NCBI GenBank assembly: GCA_020444065.1
Contig: JAHLLQ010000005.1
Coordinates: forward strand, 1-64,000
Direction of reading: 5' to 3'
DNA: 64,000 bases
Source: a bacterium
GTDB taxonomy: Bacteria > Sumerlaeota > Sumerlaeia > SLMS01 > JAHLLQ01
The notes below the pieces were generated by a model, which was not told where the DNA came from, made no database searches, and saw only the letters and a program-made list of their open reading frames with translations. Of this stretch, positions 1-9,595 are shown piece after piece (the stretch's first letter is position 1; each line of letters opens with the position of its first letter). The position numbers and the translations under genes were made by a program.

Positions 1-1577
1 GGTGTATCCGAGGGAGTGGGTGACGGTGTGTCGCTCGGAGTCGGACTTGGAGTATCAGACGGCGTAGCCGTCGGTGTGTCGCTTGGCGTCGGACTTGGAG
101 TGTCTGACGGAGTCGCCGTCGGCGTATCCGAAGGCGTTGGTGATGGCGTATCAGACGGAGTGGGCGAAGGCGTATCACTCGGGGTCGCCGTGGGCGTGTC
201 CGAAGGCGTGGGCGAGGGAGTGTCGCTTGGCGTCGGAGAAGGCGTATCAGACGGCGTAGCCGTCGGTGTGTCCGAAGGTGTCGGGCTTGGAGTATCCGAC
301 GGTGTCGGAGACGGAGTGTCACTCGGGGTCGCCGTGGGTGTATCCGAGGGAGTGGGTGACGGTGTGTCGCTCGGAGTCGGACTTGGAGTATCAGACGGAG
401 TAGCCGTCGGTGTGTCTGAAGGCGTGGGGCTCGGAGTATCCGAGGGTGTCGGGGACGGCGTATCCGAAGGCGTTGGGCTGGGCGTGTCCGACGGAGTGGG
501 CGAAGGCGTATCACTCGGAGTGGCCGTCGGGGTGTCCGAAGGTGTTGGACTCGGAGTATCGGACGGGGTAGCCGTCGGTGTGTCTGAAGGCGTGGGGCTC
601 GGAGTATCGCTCGGCGTCGGAGACGGAGTATCACTCGGGGTCGCCGTCGGCGTATCCGAAGGCGTTGGTGATGGCGTATCAGACGGAGTGGGTGACGGCG
701 TGTCCGAAGGTGTTGCTGTCGGTGTGTCCGAAGGTGTCGGGCTTGGGGTATCCGACGGTGTCGGACTTGGAGTGTCCGAAGGCGTGGGCGAGGGAGTATC
801 GCTCGGCGTCGGAGACGGTGTGTCACTCGGCGTGGCCGTTGGGGTATCCGAGGGTGTTGGGCTCGGAGTATCGGACGGTGTCGGAGACGGCGTGTCACTC
901 GGCGTGGCCGTTGGGGTATCCGATGGCGTGGGCGATGGCGTATCGCTTGGCGTCGGACTGGGTGTATCAGACGGCGTGGGAGACGGAGTATCCGAAGGGG
1001 TCGCCGTTGGCGTGTCACTCGGCGTGGGACTGGGCGTATTCGAGGGCGTCGGGGTCGGCGTCGCCGGGACAAGCGGATCCGTCGATGAGTTGTCGTAGCC
1101 GCCTGCGACGACGATCGGTGTGAAATCGGTGCCGATCAGCGAGATGTTCGGCGGATCTGCCGCCACACGCACGCTGTAACCCGGAAGGGGAGCGGGCTGA
1201 TTTGTGAAGGTAAGCGTACACAGCGTCGGGTTCTGTTCCGTGGCGGCGATATTCCCAAGCGTCGCAAACGTCTTGTAAGTCCCCCCCGCATCTACCTGGG
1301 GGACACCGCTGTTTGTGAATGCCGGTGAGGCGCCGCCAACGTTTCCATCGGCGATGCTCGTGGGCGTTGTCGACAACGGATCGTAGTAGATCCGCAGCGC
1401 GTAGCTGGCAACAGGTGCGCCCGTGTTTCCAGTGACGGCAATATCGACGCTCCAGAGTCCCGATGGTGCGTAGGGATCGCCCTGGATGTTCGTCGTGGAG
1501 ACGGTAACCTGGGCCATCGCAACCAGCGGGCAGGCCGCGAGCAGCAGCAGTAAGAACAGACTTCTGAATTGGCGCAT
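1..1577 (-). CDS. Secreted protein with possible cohesin-like domain and giant Pro/Thr octapeptide tail (3' end outside window)
   Basis: The gene begins with ATG at 1575-1577 behind a purine-rich AGGCGAGGAA and runs off the left edge of the window after 525 codons. Residues 1-22 ([20 protein letters not shown]) form a signal peptide. Residues of about 23-165 are a beta-rich domain with a segment [11 protein letters not shown] that resembles the strand-plus-YDP pattern of cohesin domains; this is a weak, by-eye match. From about residue 169 to the window edge the protein is only Thr-Pro-Ser-rich octapeptides of the type [16 protein letters not shown]. Such tails are usually extended, glycosylated wall spacers. 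The C-terminus, which could hold an anchor, is not visible. The plus-strand reading of this region is a shadow of the repeat. Confident that it is exported; the domain call is tentative. Confidence 0.75.
   Translation of the reverse strand, partial: MRQFRSLFLLLLLAACPLVAMAQVTVSTTNIQGDPYAPSGLWSVDIAVTGNTGAPVASYALRIYYDPLSTTPTSIADGNVGGASPAFTNSGVPQVDAGGTYKTFATLGNIAATEQNPTLCTLTFTNQPAPLPGYSVRVAADPPNISLIGTDFTPIVVAGGYDNSSTDPLVPATPTPTPSNTPSPTPSDTPTATPSDTPSPTPSDTPSPTPSDTPSPTPSDTPTATPSDTPSPTPSDTPSPTPSDTPTATPSDTPSPTPSDTPSPTPSDTPSPTPSDTPSPTPSDTPTATPSDTPSPTPSDTPSPTPSDTPTATPSDTPSPTPSDTPSPTPSDTPTATPSDTPSPTPSDTPTATPSDTPSPTPSDTPSPTPSDTPSPTPSDTPSPTPSDTPTATPSDTPSPTPSDTPSPTPSDTPTATPSDTPSPTPSDTPSPTPSDTPTATPSDTPSPTPSDTPSPTPSDTPTATPSDTPSPTPSDTPSPTPSDTPTATPSDTPSPTPSDTPTATPSDTPSPTPSDTPSPTPSDT
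10..1060 (-). repeat. 24-bp tandem repeat coding Thr-Pro octapeptides
   Basis: About 43 imperfect 24-bp units encode alternating TP(S/T)(P/A)TPS(D/E/S) octapeptides inside the minus-strand gene. Third positions vary between units while the protein pattern is kept, so the array is old or under selection at the protein level. It continues beyond the left edge. Confidence 0.9.
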
Positions 1578-1758
1578 TTCCTCGCCTTTCCGTGTACGGA
1601 GTTGACGAGACCATCTTCATGCACGCCCCGGCCGGCTTGACCCGGTCGTGAAAAATCGAGCACATGACTGGATAATCTCAGATGCCAGCGTGTTGAGGGG
1701 CCAAAGCGGGAGTCAACCGCTTTCCCGGAGCAGGGCAAAGGGTGTGTGTAATATGGAG

Positions 1759-1790
1759 CGGTCCGCCCGGCAGAAGAGCTGGGCGGACCG
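1759..1790 (-). terminator. Hairpin downstream of sucD
   Basis: A perfect 10-bp stem (CGGTCCGCCC, 1759-1768, with GGGCGGACCG, 1781-1790) and a 12-nt loop lie 32 nt past the sucD stop. On the minus strand no good T-run follows; on the plus strand GATTTT follows. It may be a weak or bidirectional terminator. Confidence 0.5.
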
Positions 1791-1822
1791 ATTTTCCATG
1801 CAAACTCCGGGATGAGACAGAC

Positions 1823-2707
1823 TCAGGTGGCCGTGTCCCCGATCAGCTCCTTGACCTTCTTCGGGATGTCGGAGGGCAGTTCGCAGCAGGGCACGCCACA
1901 TTCGCGGAAAACCTGGAGTTTCTCCTGCGCGGTGCCTTCGCCGCCGCTGATGATGGCGCCGGCGTGTCCCATGCGCTTCCCTGGGGGGGCGGTCAGGCCG
2001 GCTACAAAGCCGACGACCGGCTTTGTCATGTTGGCCTTCACGTAGCGCGCGGCATCCTGCTCGTCATTACCGCCGATCTCGCCAATCACGACAACGGCCT
2101 CTGTCTCGGGGTCGTTCTCGAACAGCCCCAGGGCGTCGACGAAATTGGTGCCGATGATCGGATCGCCGCCGATGCCGATGCAGGTGGTCTCGCCCAGCCC
2201 GGACTCGGTCAAGGCCCAGACGACCTCGTAGGTCAGTGTGCCGGAGCGGGAAATCAGGCCGACGCGGCCTTTCTTGTGGATGTGGCCGGGCATGATGCCG
2301 ACTTTGGCGCGGCCCGGGCTGATGACGCCGGGGCAGTTGGGACCGACCACGTGGGCGCCACGGCGCTTCGACTCGTGGTAAACGGGCATCATCTGCAGGG
2401 TCGGGATGCCCTCGGTGATGATGACGACAACCTTCAGGCCGGCTTCGAGGGCCTCGAGCGCGGCGTCGGCGGCGAATGCCGGCGGCACGTAGATAATGCT
2501 GGCGTTTGCGCCGGTGTCTTTGACAGCCGATTCCACCGTGTTGAAGACGGGAACGTTGCCGAGAGTCTTCTCGCCGCCCTTGCCGGGCGTGACGCCGGCA
2601 ACGACTTTTGTGCCGTAGTCGATCATCTGCTGGCCGTGGAACTGGCCTTCGCGTCCAGTGATTCCCTGGATTAGGAGTCTGGTGTTGTCATCAACAAGGA
2701 TTGCCAT
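1823..2707 (-). CDS. sucD: Succinate-CoA ligase (ADP-forming) alpha subunit
   Basis: SucD is the nucleotide/CoA-binding alpha subunit of succinyl-CoA synthetase in the TCA cycle; it carries the phosphohistidine. The 294-aa product has the family's usual length. The N-terminus reads [14 protein letters not shown], the CoA-binding Rossmann start, and the active-site His sits in [14 protein letters not shown] near residue 240. The partner beta subunit sucC normally lies directly upstream, but here the upstream neighbour is a secreted peptidase and no sucC is visible in the window. The two subunits are therefore unlinked here, or sucC lies elsewhere. A hairpin follows the stop. The identification is firm. 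Confidence 0.97.
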   Translation of the reverse strand: MAILVDDNTRLLIQGITGREGQFHGQQMIDYGTKVVAGVTPGKGGEKTLGNVPVFNTVESAVKDTGANASIIYVPPAFAADAALEALEAGLKVVVIITEGIPTLQMMPVYHESKRRGAHVVGPNCPGVISPGRAKVGIMPGHIHKKGRVGLISRSGTLTYEVVWALTESGLGETTCIGIGGDPIIGTNFVDALGLFENDPETEAVVVIGEIGGNDEQDAARYVKANMTKPVVGFVAGLTAPPGKRMGHAGAIISGGEGTAQEKLQVFRECGVPCCELPSDIPKKVKELIGDTAT

Positions 2708-2855
2708 CGTGTCGCTGCCTTCCGCGCGGTGGTGTGCGGTGATTCGAATAACCGCATTATGTCATACCAACTACCGACCATGATAGCGCCGGGGGCGGTG
2801 GGTCAAGTCAAGGATTGGGAGACCCGCGCCATTCCCGTTTCGGGATAGACCGGCG

Positions 2856-5800
2856 TCATTCCACCATAAATCCTGTGGACAGCAGCGGCTGCCACAGGCG
2901 CTGCGTCCGTGGGGCTCGGGACGTGTCCTTCGGCGTTTCCGTCACGTCGTAGTAGGCAATGATCTCGATTCCCGCGCTTGCCATCGAACTGTCGATTGAG
3001 ATGTCGAATGTCCCGTCCTCGTTCGATGCGTAGGTCAGTTCGTAGTCCGCGCCGTCTTCGTCGAGCCAGGACAGGATCGCCTCGCAGTACAGGGGACCAC
3101 TGGCCGAGAGTGTGGAATCGTTCAACTGGAGCGACGAGATCGACATGATCGTGGGCACAGATAGGTGTACGTTGCGCGGATAAGGCCCCCACATCGTGCT
3201 GGCCTGGATGAGCATGCCGCCTCCGCCGCCGCCATCATACGTGAATCGCATCAGTTCCGTCAGCATCCCGCCATCGACGCTGGCACTGTCGATACTGAAT
3301 GTTGGGAAATCAACATACGATGAGTACGCGCCGGAAAACTGACCGATCACATCCCACGATCCGAGATCGACGGTGCCCTCCTTGGCGATGCCCATTGCGA
3401 TTCGGAAAGGCTTCTCCTCCGCGTCATCGCTGTCGTCGGCGCTCGTGATCAGCGGAAGATAGACTTCGCCTGCAGCAAGAGTCGTCGCGGCAGAGGAGAC
3501 TTCGAAGTATACCGGGTCTTCTTGCACCACGCGCGTGTCGACCGTGACCGGCTTTGTGGTCGAGGTGTACTTCATTAGTGCGAAGTCGGTGGATTTCTCC
3601 GCTCGCAGGCTGATGACCAGTGCGTCCTGGGGATCGAACCCCGCGTAGCCTGTGACGGCGTAGGCGCGGTACATTGAGCACCCCAGTGGAGCGACTTTGG
3701 ATTCGACAGCCCAGTAGTTCTTGTCCGGCGAATCGATGCGGTAGGCTTTCTTGCTCGGCGCCAATGCGGCAACCAGCGCGTCGGTTTCGAAATTGTACAC
3801 GTCGCCGCGGATGATCGCCTGGTAGCATGCGTCCAACCAGATGAAGCTGGGCATTGTGCTGGCTCCACCGAGTGCATCGATCGGCTTCTTGCCGGCGTAG
3901 ATTTTCTCGTACATCTTCCGCACGGTATCCATGCCGCCGTAGCTTGAGCTGTTCTGCAGATAGCGAATCACAGACGCCGTCCCATAGCCGTGCGCGGCGA
4001 TTTCTTTCGAATCGAGCCCTTCCTTCGGCGGGAGGCTCGGGAAAGGGGCCTTCATGTCATTCGCGGTGACGTCGGGCACGTACACCCCGGGTGTCCCCGC
4101 GAAGAGTTCCTCGGACCACGGCGAGGCGGCTTCATCCAACCACAGGTGCGGCGGAGCATACCACGCGGCACTGAACCGATTCCGCGGATCGTAGAAGGAT
4201 TGCACGAGATGGAAGAACTCGTGCCCGGCAGTCGCACGCGCGAGTTCATCGTTGCTCAGCACATTGACGTTGAACGACAACATGCCATAGTTCATCCCAC
4301 GAATATCGTTTGTCTGATACCCATTCGTCGTGCCCATGCCGGTCTTCACGCAAACGCTGACCGGCCACTTCGATCGGCGCGAGTAGCTGAAGCCGAGGTC
4401 CGGTTGCTTGAATCGTTCGTACGCATTTTCCAGATAGCGGCCAAAGTTCTCGATGAGTTCGGGCTGCGTCGATGATGGGAAGGCGATGTTAAAGTGGTCC
4501 GTGATGTACGCATAGTAGCCGCCGAGAACGCCCGCGTTGAAATCGAACGTCCAGTCGTCCTCCGATCGCGGCAGACCGATCTTCGTGTCGTTTGGCGGTT
4601 CAATTGTCAGGTGAAACCAGGTGTCATCCTCGCCGTCGGGCGAGAGAATGCTGTAAGATGGCTCGACCGAATCCATTGTGCGCGAGTAGCCCTCGGTTCC
4701 GAACACGATCAGCGGTGGCGTGATGTAGTACGTGCGCGTATCTTCCAGCCAAAGATCGAGCGGCTGGCTGTAAGTCGCTGGAATGCCGGTCACACTGTAA
4801 ACGACTGGCAGTTCGAGCGTGCCGAAATCCCACAGCGTTCCGGGTGTCACTCGAATTAAGGCCTCCTTGCTGAATGCACCGGCGGGGATCGCGAGTTCAA
4901 ACCCATCGACGGAGATTGTTCCGCCCTCGGGGCCGATGATCTCTGCATTATCCGGCAGTGGCCCGCCGCCCTGGATGATTGTGCCTGCCAGGGCAAACAT
5001 GTCGTCCTCGGTCACAGAACCATCCATATCGAGGTCGGCCGTGGCGGGTTCGGGGCCGATCGCGCCATTCTTCATGTCGGCGCATCGGCGGACATCCGCG
5101 ATATCCATTTTGCCGTCGTAGTTTGTGTCGCCGAGGAGGCCCGTTGTGGAATTCTCAACAATGACGAGACGTTCAGGGCTCCAGGCGGAACAGGCGCCGC
5201 CGTCGTCGATGGCCTGGACGCTCCAGAAGTAGTAGCTCGATGGCTGACCGGTAATCGTATAGCCATGTCCGCCGCCCGGCAGAAGGCACGTGCCGAGATC
5301 GCGTTCATCGCCGGCGGAGACGACTTCATTACCGCCCTGCTGCATACCGACGCGCAGGCGATAGCGAAGACTGCCCGCCGGCGTTTCCGCGTCTGTGGCA
5401 GCATTCCAGCGCAATGTCATCGAGCCGATACCCGTCAAGTCGTCGAGAGTTTCCGGCGTCGTCGGTGGTGTATTCGTGACGTTGTATCCATTGGCGTCTG
5501 TGCAGAGGTTCGTCGCGGTCGCGCTCTCGTAGTTGAACTGCGGGTGATCCGAGTCGACAATCGTTGAGCCTCCATAGAAGACGTCCAGATCGCTGTCATT
5601 GTTCATGTCGAAGATGCAGAGCGGACCCTGGCCGAGGCCGACGAAGTCCTGGCCGCTGTCCTGGAATGTGCCGTCTGGGCGTTGCTCCAGGAATTGCACG
5701 CGCGGAATCCAATGCGTGTACACGCCGGAGGGCACGGTTTGAGTACCAACGGCGAACAAATCGAGACGGCCATCCGCGTTGAAATCTGCAAACTGCATTC

Positions 5801-7904
5801 GGGGCGCCTGTCTTCCACACGTGAAGCCTTTGTCCACCAGCGTGAACCGATCGCCGTCGTTGCGATACAAGCGCATATCGGGGAGTAGCTTCACTCCGCC
5901 GTACTCATCCTCGTAAACATAGTCGCCGATGATTGCGAGGTCCGGATATCCATCGCCAGTGAAGTCGCGCATCGTGTAGGAATCGACCGTCGCGATCGGG
6001 TCCGCACCTTCATCGAACGACCATTCTACAAACGAGTCATCCGCCTGGCGTTCAAACCACGCCCAGTCGAGGACTCCGTCCCCATTAATGTCCATCGGAG
6101 CGCACCCGTATTCCGGGCGCTCGGGCAGAGGGGTCTCCCACTGTTTCCAGTAGCCTCTTCCGTTGCCAAGGAACACAAACGTCGACGTAGCGAGATCCAG
6201 TTGTCCGTCGCCGTTCCAGTCGCACCAGTCGACTTGGCTGGTGCTCTCGTAGTTCGGGATGACGATGTGATCGAGGAGTTCGCGGAAATCACCGCCGCCT
6301 TCGTTCGCGAAGACGATGATCTCCATCCGATCCGCAGGCTCATTGTAGTAAGCGCCGGCCAGGTCGGGCCGACCATCTTTGTTGTAGTCGCCGAAGGCAC
6401 ACCCCTCGCCCCCATCGATCGCTGTCCAACGCGCCATGGGGCGCCCGTAGGGAGAGAAATCACCGGCGCCATCGTTCAGATACACCTGCCAGTTGATGAC
6501 GAGATCTTCGTCTCCGTCTCCATCGATGTCTGCGGAGGCAGCCGCGGATCTGGCTGTCACGTTGAAGTTGCTGGATTCGCTCTTGAGAATCGACGCGCTG
6601 ATGAAGTCCCCGTACAGGTTCTCCGTCATGTCGCGCGTGACGAGTGGAAGGCCTTCACTGAGTAGCTTGTGTCCAGCGGCGTCTTCTAGATAGAAGTCAT
6701 TCACCTGCCCAACCAGGAGGCCATCGAAGTACGGAATGACGTAGTCCGTGATTCGAAGGCCAAGGGCGCACGGCAATGTTGGGAACTTATCGGTCAAGTC
6801 AATGGCCGCACGGCATTTGATTTCGCGGGATCCCCCCATCATGACGGCCTCGCGCGACCAGTCCGGATCTTCCCATTCGCCTTGGACGAGGACCATGCCG
6901 AGTTCGACTCGGCGGAGGTGTTCGAAGTCCAAGAGCGCAAATGTGGAGGGCTGATATCCCGTGCGATCGACCATGGTGTAGAACTCGAGGGGATTGTAGT
7001 CCAGGACTGGCGGACGAGTCGCCATCAGATCATAGCCCATCCAGAAGAAACCGGTCGACCCACGTTCGAGGCATTCCGCGCCCCACCACGTTCCCCACGA
7101 GTTCACAGCCAGGAAAGCACCGTGTTTTATCTCGGTGCCGTCGAAGTACTCACGATTATCGTCATATCCGATAAAGCAAACGGCATGGCCGGCCAGGAGG
7201 TCTCCGGTTTGCGCAAAGATGACGCTGTTATCGACGCCGGAACTCGAGATGGCCGCGCTACCGTAATAGTCCGCAATGTTCTCGGTCACATCCAGCACGC
7301 CAACGACCGGTTCACCAGAGGCGAGCATCGTCTTCAGCGTTGCGAATCCATCGTCGGGCGTTGTGGTGAACGTGCTCCAGGAATCGGCGCGGAAGTACGC
7401 CGCGCTGCGCCATGCACTTTCTTGAGGCGAACCTTCCCAGATATCGGACTCTGTGTATTCGTCGTACTTGCACGTGCCGTGATTAACCAGGAAATCGAGC
7501 GCGCGATAGAAATGAATGCCCGATCCCATATCGGCGGCGAGCATCTCGTAAGGCATGGCGGGGCTGGGGAGTTGGGACGCTTCGTTGGGATGCGTCCATC
7601 CGTGCTCGCGGGCCTCCTGCCACCCTTTCATGTAGTAGCAAGTCGCCCAGGATACGCACGAGCCATACTGCTGCTGGTTAACGACGGGAAGATACTCGTG
7701 ATTGACCCAGCGCGACGGCAAATCACCCGACCGGCGAGCCATGACGGCTTCGCGGGGCATCGCGTGCGCCTTCGCCGCGGCGATCGCTTCCTTGTCAGCC
7801 GGGGGAAGCCCCATTGGGGTTGGACCCGGAGGATCTTGAGCCTTTGCGATGGAAAAACATAGACCTGCCAGAAATACCGCGACACCCAGACGAAACGCCG
7901 TCAT
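2856..7904 (-). CDS. Secreted dual-protease protein: papain-like (C1) domain, VCBS propeller, FN3, dockerin, zincin-like domain
   Basis: A 1682-aa exported protein. Residues 1-22 are a signal peptide. About 60-300 is a C1-type cysteine peptidase: QQQYGSCVSWATCYY holds the catalytic Cys83, LLAGHAVCFIGYDD His240 and VNSWGTWWG Asn268. About 455-780 holds at least seven FG-GAP/VCBS calcium motifs such as DIDGDGDEDL and DYNKDGRPDL. An FN3-like domain (about 805-905) follows, then a dockerin-like EF-hand pair (GDTNYDGKMD, ADLDMDGSVT; about 925-985) and a ZU5-like segment (GPEGGTISVDG). About 1170-1330 contains HEFFH (His1228-His1232) and 25 residues later WLDEA (Glu1258), the spacing and context of gluzincin-type metallopeptidases. 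The C-terminus is beta-rich with no recognised anchor. Both peptidase sites look intact. A role in extracellular protein degradation is inferred. Confidence 0.85.
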   Translation of the reverse strand: MTAFRLGVAVFLAGLCFSIAKAQDPPGPTPMGLPPADKEAIAAAKAHAMPREAVMARRSGDLPSRWVNHEYLPVVNQQQYGSCVSWATCYYMKGWQEAREHGWTHPNEASQLPSPAMPYEMLAADMGSGIHFYRALDFLVNHGTCKYDEYTESDIWEGSPQESAWRSAAYFRADSWSTFTTTPDDGFATLKTMLASGEPVVGVLDVTENIADYYGSAAISSSGVDNSVIFAQTGDLLAGHAVCFIGYDDNREYFDGTEIKHGAFLAVNSWGTWWGAECLERGSTGFFWMGYDLMATRPPVLDYNPLEFYTMVDRTGYQPSTFALLDFEHLRRVELGMVLVQGEWEDPDWSREAVMMGGSREIKCRAAIDLTDKFPTLPCALGLRITDYVIPYFDGLLVGQVNDFYLEDAAGHKLLSEGLPLVTRDMTENLYGDFISASILKSESSNFNVTARSAAASADIDGDGDEDLVINWQVYLNDGAGDFSPYGRPMARWTAIDGGEGCAFGDYNKDGRPDLAGAYYNEPADRMEIIVFANEGGGDFRELLDHIVIPNYESTSQVDWCDWNGDGQLDLATSTFVFLGNGRGYWKQWETPLPERPEYGCAPMDINGDGVLDWAWFERQADDSFVEWSFDEGADPIATVDSYTMRDFTGDGYPDLAIIGDYVYEDEYGGVKLLPDMRLYRNDGDRFTLVDKGFTCGRQAPRMQFADFNADGRLDLFAVGTQTVPSGVYTHWIPRVQFLEQRPDGTFQDSGQDFVGLGQGPLCIFDMNNDSDLDVFYGGSTIVDSDHPQFNYESATATNLCTDANGYNVTNTPPTTPETLDDLTGIGSMTLRWNAATDAETPAGSLRYRLRVGMQQGGNEVVSAGDERDLGTCLLPGGGHGYTITGQPSSYYFWSVQAIDDGGACSAWSPERLVIVENSTTGLLGDTNYDGKMDIADVRRCADMKNGAIGPEPATADLDMDGSVTEDDMFALAGTIIQGGGPLPDNAEIIGPEGGTISVDGFELAIPAGAFSKEALIRVTPGTLWDFGTLELPVVYSVTGIPATYSQPLDLWLEDTRTYYITPPLIVFGTEGYSRTMDSVEPSYSILSPDGEDDTWFHLTIEPPNDTKIGLPRSEDDWTFDFNAGVLGGYYAYITDHFNIAFPSSTQPELIENFGRYLENAYERFKQPDLGFSYSRRSKWPVSVCVKTGMGTTNGYQTNDIRGMNYGMLSFNVNVLSNDELARATAGHEFFHLVQSFYDPRNRFSAAWYAPPHLWLDEAASPWSEELFAGTPGVYVPDVTANDMKAPFPSLPPKEGLDSKEIAAHGYGTASVIRYLQNSSSYGGMDTVRKMYEKIYAGKKPIDALGGASTMPSFIWLDACYQAIIRGDVYNFETDALVAALAPSKKAYRIDSPDKNYWAVESKVAPLGCSMYRAYAVTGYAGFDPQDALVISLRAEKSTDFALMKYTSTTKPVTVDTRVVQEDPVYFEVSSAATTLAAGEVYLPLITSADDSDDAEEKPFRIAMGIAKEGTVDLGSWDVIGQFSGAYSSYVDFPTFSIDSASVDGGMLTELMRFTYDGGGGGGMLIQASTMWGPYPRNVHLSVPTIMSISSLQLNDSTLSASGPLYCEAILSWLDEDGADYELTYASNEDGTFDISIDSSMASAGIEIIAYYDVTETPKDTSRAPRTQRLWQPLLSTGFMVE

Positions 7905-8015
7905 GGCGCACCCTCCTCCTCATTGCATCTCCCACCCCAACCTTCACCACCCAGACTCAACAGGGTATTGGAACGATGGCGGGCGACAAACACAATCCGA
8001 ATTGTCGGAAGAGAG

Positions 8016-8035
8016 CCAGGCTCAGCAGAGCCTGG
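8016..8035 (-). terminator. Hairpin after the response-regulator gene
   Basis: A perfect 8-bp stem CCAGGCTC/GAGCCTGG with an AGCA loop lies about 30 nt past the stop of the regulator gene. The minus strand continues TCTCTTCCG, a poor T-run. It could end the kinase-regulator transcript. Confidence 0.4.
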
Positions 8036-8065
8036 GTATGCACGACTCTCTGCGCTGCGCAGGAA

Positions 8066-9595
8066 TTATCGCACGCGCGTGTCGATCTTCAGCCCATAGC
8101 GCGCGATGCGCTTGCGCAGTGTGCTGCGTGTGATTCCGAGAAGCTTGGCCGCTTGGACCTGATTTCCTTTCACGCGATTCAACGCATGCACGATCAGGGC
8201 GCGCTCAATCACGTCGAAGGTGCTGAACTTGTGGCCACGATCGCGTGCTTCGACCAGCGACGAGAAAATCGGCGACACGGCACGTTCGACATCATCGAAA
8301 ACTCCGGAATCGACGACGTAGTCTTCCTCTTCCGATTCTTCTTCCATCGGCGGGGGAGGAGCGGCGACAGGTTGGCTGATCGACATAGAAGGCGGCGGAG
8401 CAGTCGGCGCACTCGCCGTGCGATCGCCGTCTTCACGCAGACGCAGATCGCTCGGCAGAACTGTGTCGGCTTTGGCCGTCAGCACCACGTTGCGTATGAC
8501 GTTTTCGAGCTCACGGACGTTGCCTGGCCAGCGATAGTTCAGGAGCCGATCCATTGCGGCGGCGGAGATCGCGGGGACTTCGCGTCCAACGTCCCGGCCA
8601 ACGCGGCGCAGGAAGTACTCGATCAAAGATGGAATGTCTTCGCGCCGTTCGCGAAGCGGCGGCATCGCAACATGCACAACGTTCAAGCGGTAATACAGAT
8701 CGGAGCGGAACGTCCCTTCTTCGATCATGACATCCAGGTCGCGGTTTGTGGCTGCGATGATTCGCACGTCCGCGTGCAACGTATCCGTGCCGCCGACGCG
8801 CTGAAACGTGCCATCCTGTAAGACACGGAGAATCTTCGTCTGCGTCGACAGCGACATGTCGCCGACTTCGTCCAGGAACAACGTGCCGTCGCGAGCGACT
8901 TCGAACTTGCCGGGCTTGCGGGCGACTGCGCCACTGAACGAGCCCTTTTCGTGGCCAAACAGTTCGCTCTCCAGCAGGTTCTCAGGAATTGCCGCGCAGT
9001 TGACGGCGATGAAGGGCTTCGAGGCCCGATCGCTGTGGTGATAGATTGCGCGTGCCACCAGCTCCTTGCCGGTGCCGCTTTCCCCCGTGATCAACACGGT
9101 CGCGTTACTCGCCGCCACTTGGCCGATGGACTTGTAGACCTGCTGCATGGCGTCGGAATTGCCGACGATCATTTCGTCTGCGGGCGCCTGGGCCTGATAG
9201 GCCTGGTAGCTGACCACCGAGCGCATGTCATTGGCGACCTTCAACGCTTCCTGCGTCAACATGCGCAGCTTCTCTGCGCTGAAAGGCTTGCCGATGAAAT
9301 CGTATGCGCCGGACTTCATCGCTTCGATCACGGTCCCCGTTGTCGTGTGGGCCGTCATCAAAATGATGATTAAGCGAGGATCCATTTCGCGCATGCGCTT
9401 CAACGTCGCCAGTCCGTCCATGCCGGGCATGCGCAAGTCCATAAAGATCACGTCCGGTCGGCGTTCCTGCAGAACGCGCAGTGCTTCCTCGCCGCTGTGT
9501 GCGGCGAGAATTTCGGCGCTTTCGTGTGCCAGAACCCGGCGGAATCCAGTGATGAAGTCGGGCTCGTCGTCGACGACCAGGATTGTCTGAATCAA
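8066..9595 (-). CDS. NtrC-family sigma-54-dependent response regulator
   Basis: The 509-aa protein has the full NtrC layout. Residues 1-120 are a receiver with acidic DD at 9-10 and phospho-acceptor Asp53 in IFMDLRMPG. About 145-375 is an AAA+ domain with Walker A GESGTGKELVARA, Walker B GTLFLDEVGDM and arginine-rich sensor segments. The C-terminus is a Fis-type helix-turn-helix (NQVQAAKLLGITRSTLRKRI). The sigma-54 contact loop reads GSFSGA instead of the canonical GAFTGA. The start overlaps the histidine kinase stop by 4 bp, so the two form a cognate pair. A Ser/Pro/Glu-rich linker precedes the HTH. Target promoters cannot be assigned. Confidence 0.95.
   Translation of the reverse strand: MIQTILVVDDEPDFITGFRRVLAHESAEILAAHSGEEALRVLQERRPDVIFMDLRMPGMDGLATLKRMREMDPRLIIILMTAHTTTGTVIEAMKSGAYDFIGKPFSAEKLRMLTQEALKVANDMRSVVSYQAYQAQAPADEMIVGNSDAMQQVYKSIGQVAASNATVLITGESGTGKELVARAIYHHSDRASKPFIAVNCAAIPENLLESELFGHEKGSFSGAVARKPGKFEVARDGTLFLDEVGDMSLSTQTKILRVLQDGTFQRVGGTDTLHADVRIIAATNRDLDVMIEEGTFRSDLYYRLNVVHVAMPPLRERREDIPSLIEYFLRRVGRDVGREVPAISAAAMDRLLNYRWPGNVRELENVIRNVVLTAKADTVLPSDLRLREDGDRTASAPTAPPPSMSISQPVAAPPPPMEEESEEEDYVVDSGVFDDVERAVSPIFSSLVEARDRGHKFSTFDVIERALIVHALNRVKGNQVQAAKLLGITRSTLRKRIARYGLKIDTRVR

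Noticed and set aside
10-1060. Possible CRISPR array because of regular short repeats
   Set aside because: Units of 24 bp follow each other without unique spacers and keep an open coding frame.
16-1098. Plus-strand 360-aa open frame of Gly-Val octapeptides
   Set aside because: It is the antisense reading of the Pro/Thr repeat; the minus strand has the signal peptide, start site and a non-repeat domain in frame.
1823-2707. Complete sucCD operon
   Set aside because: No sucC-like frame lies on either side; the flanking genes are secreted proteins.
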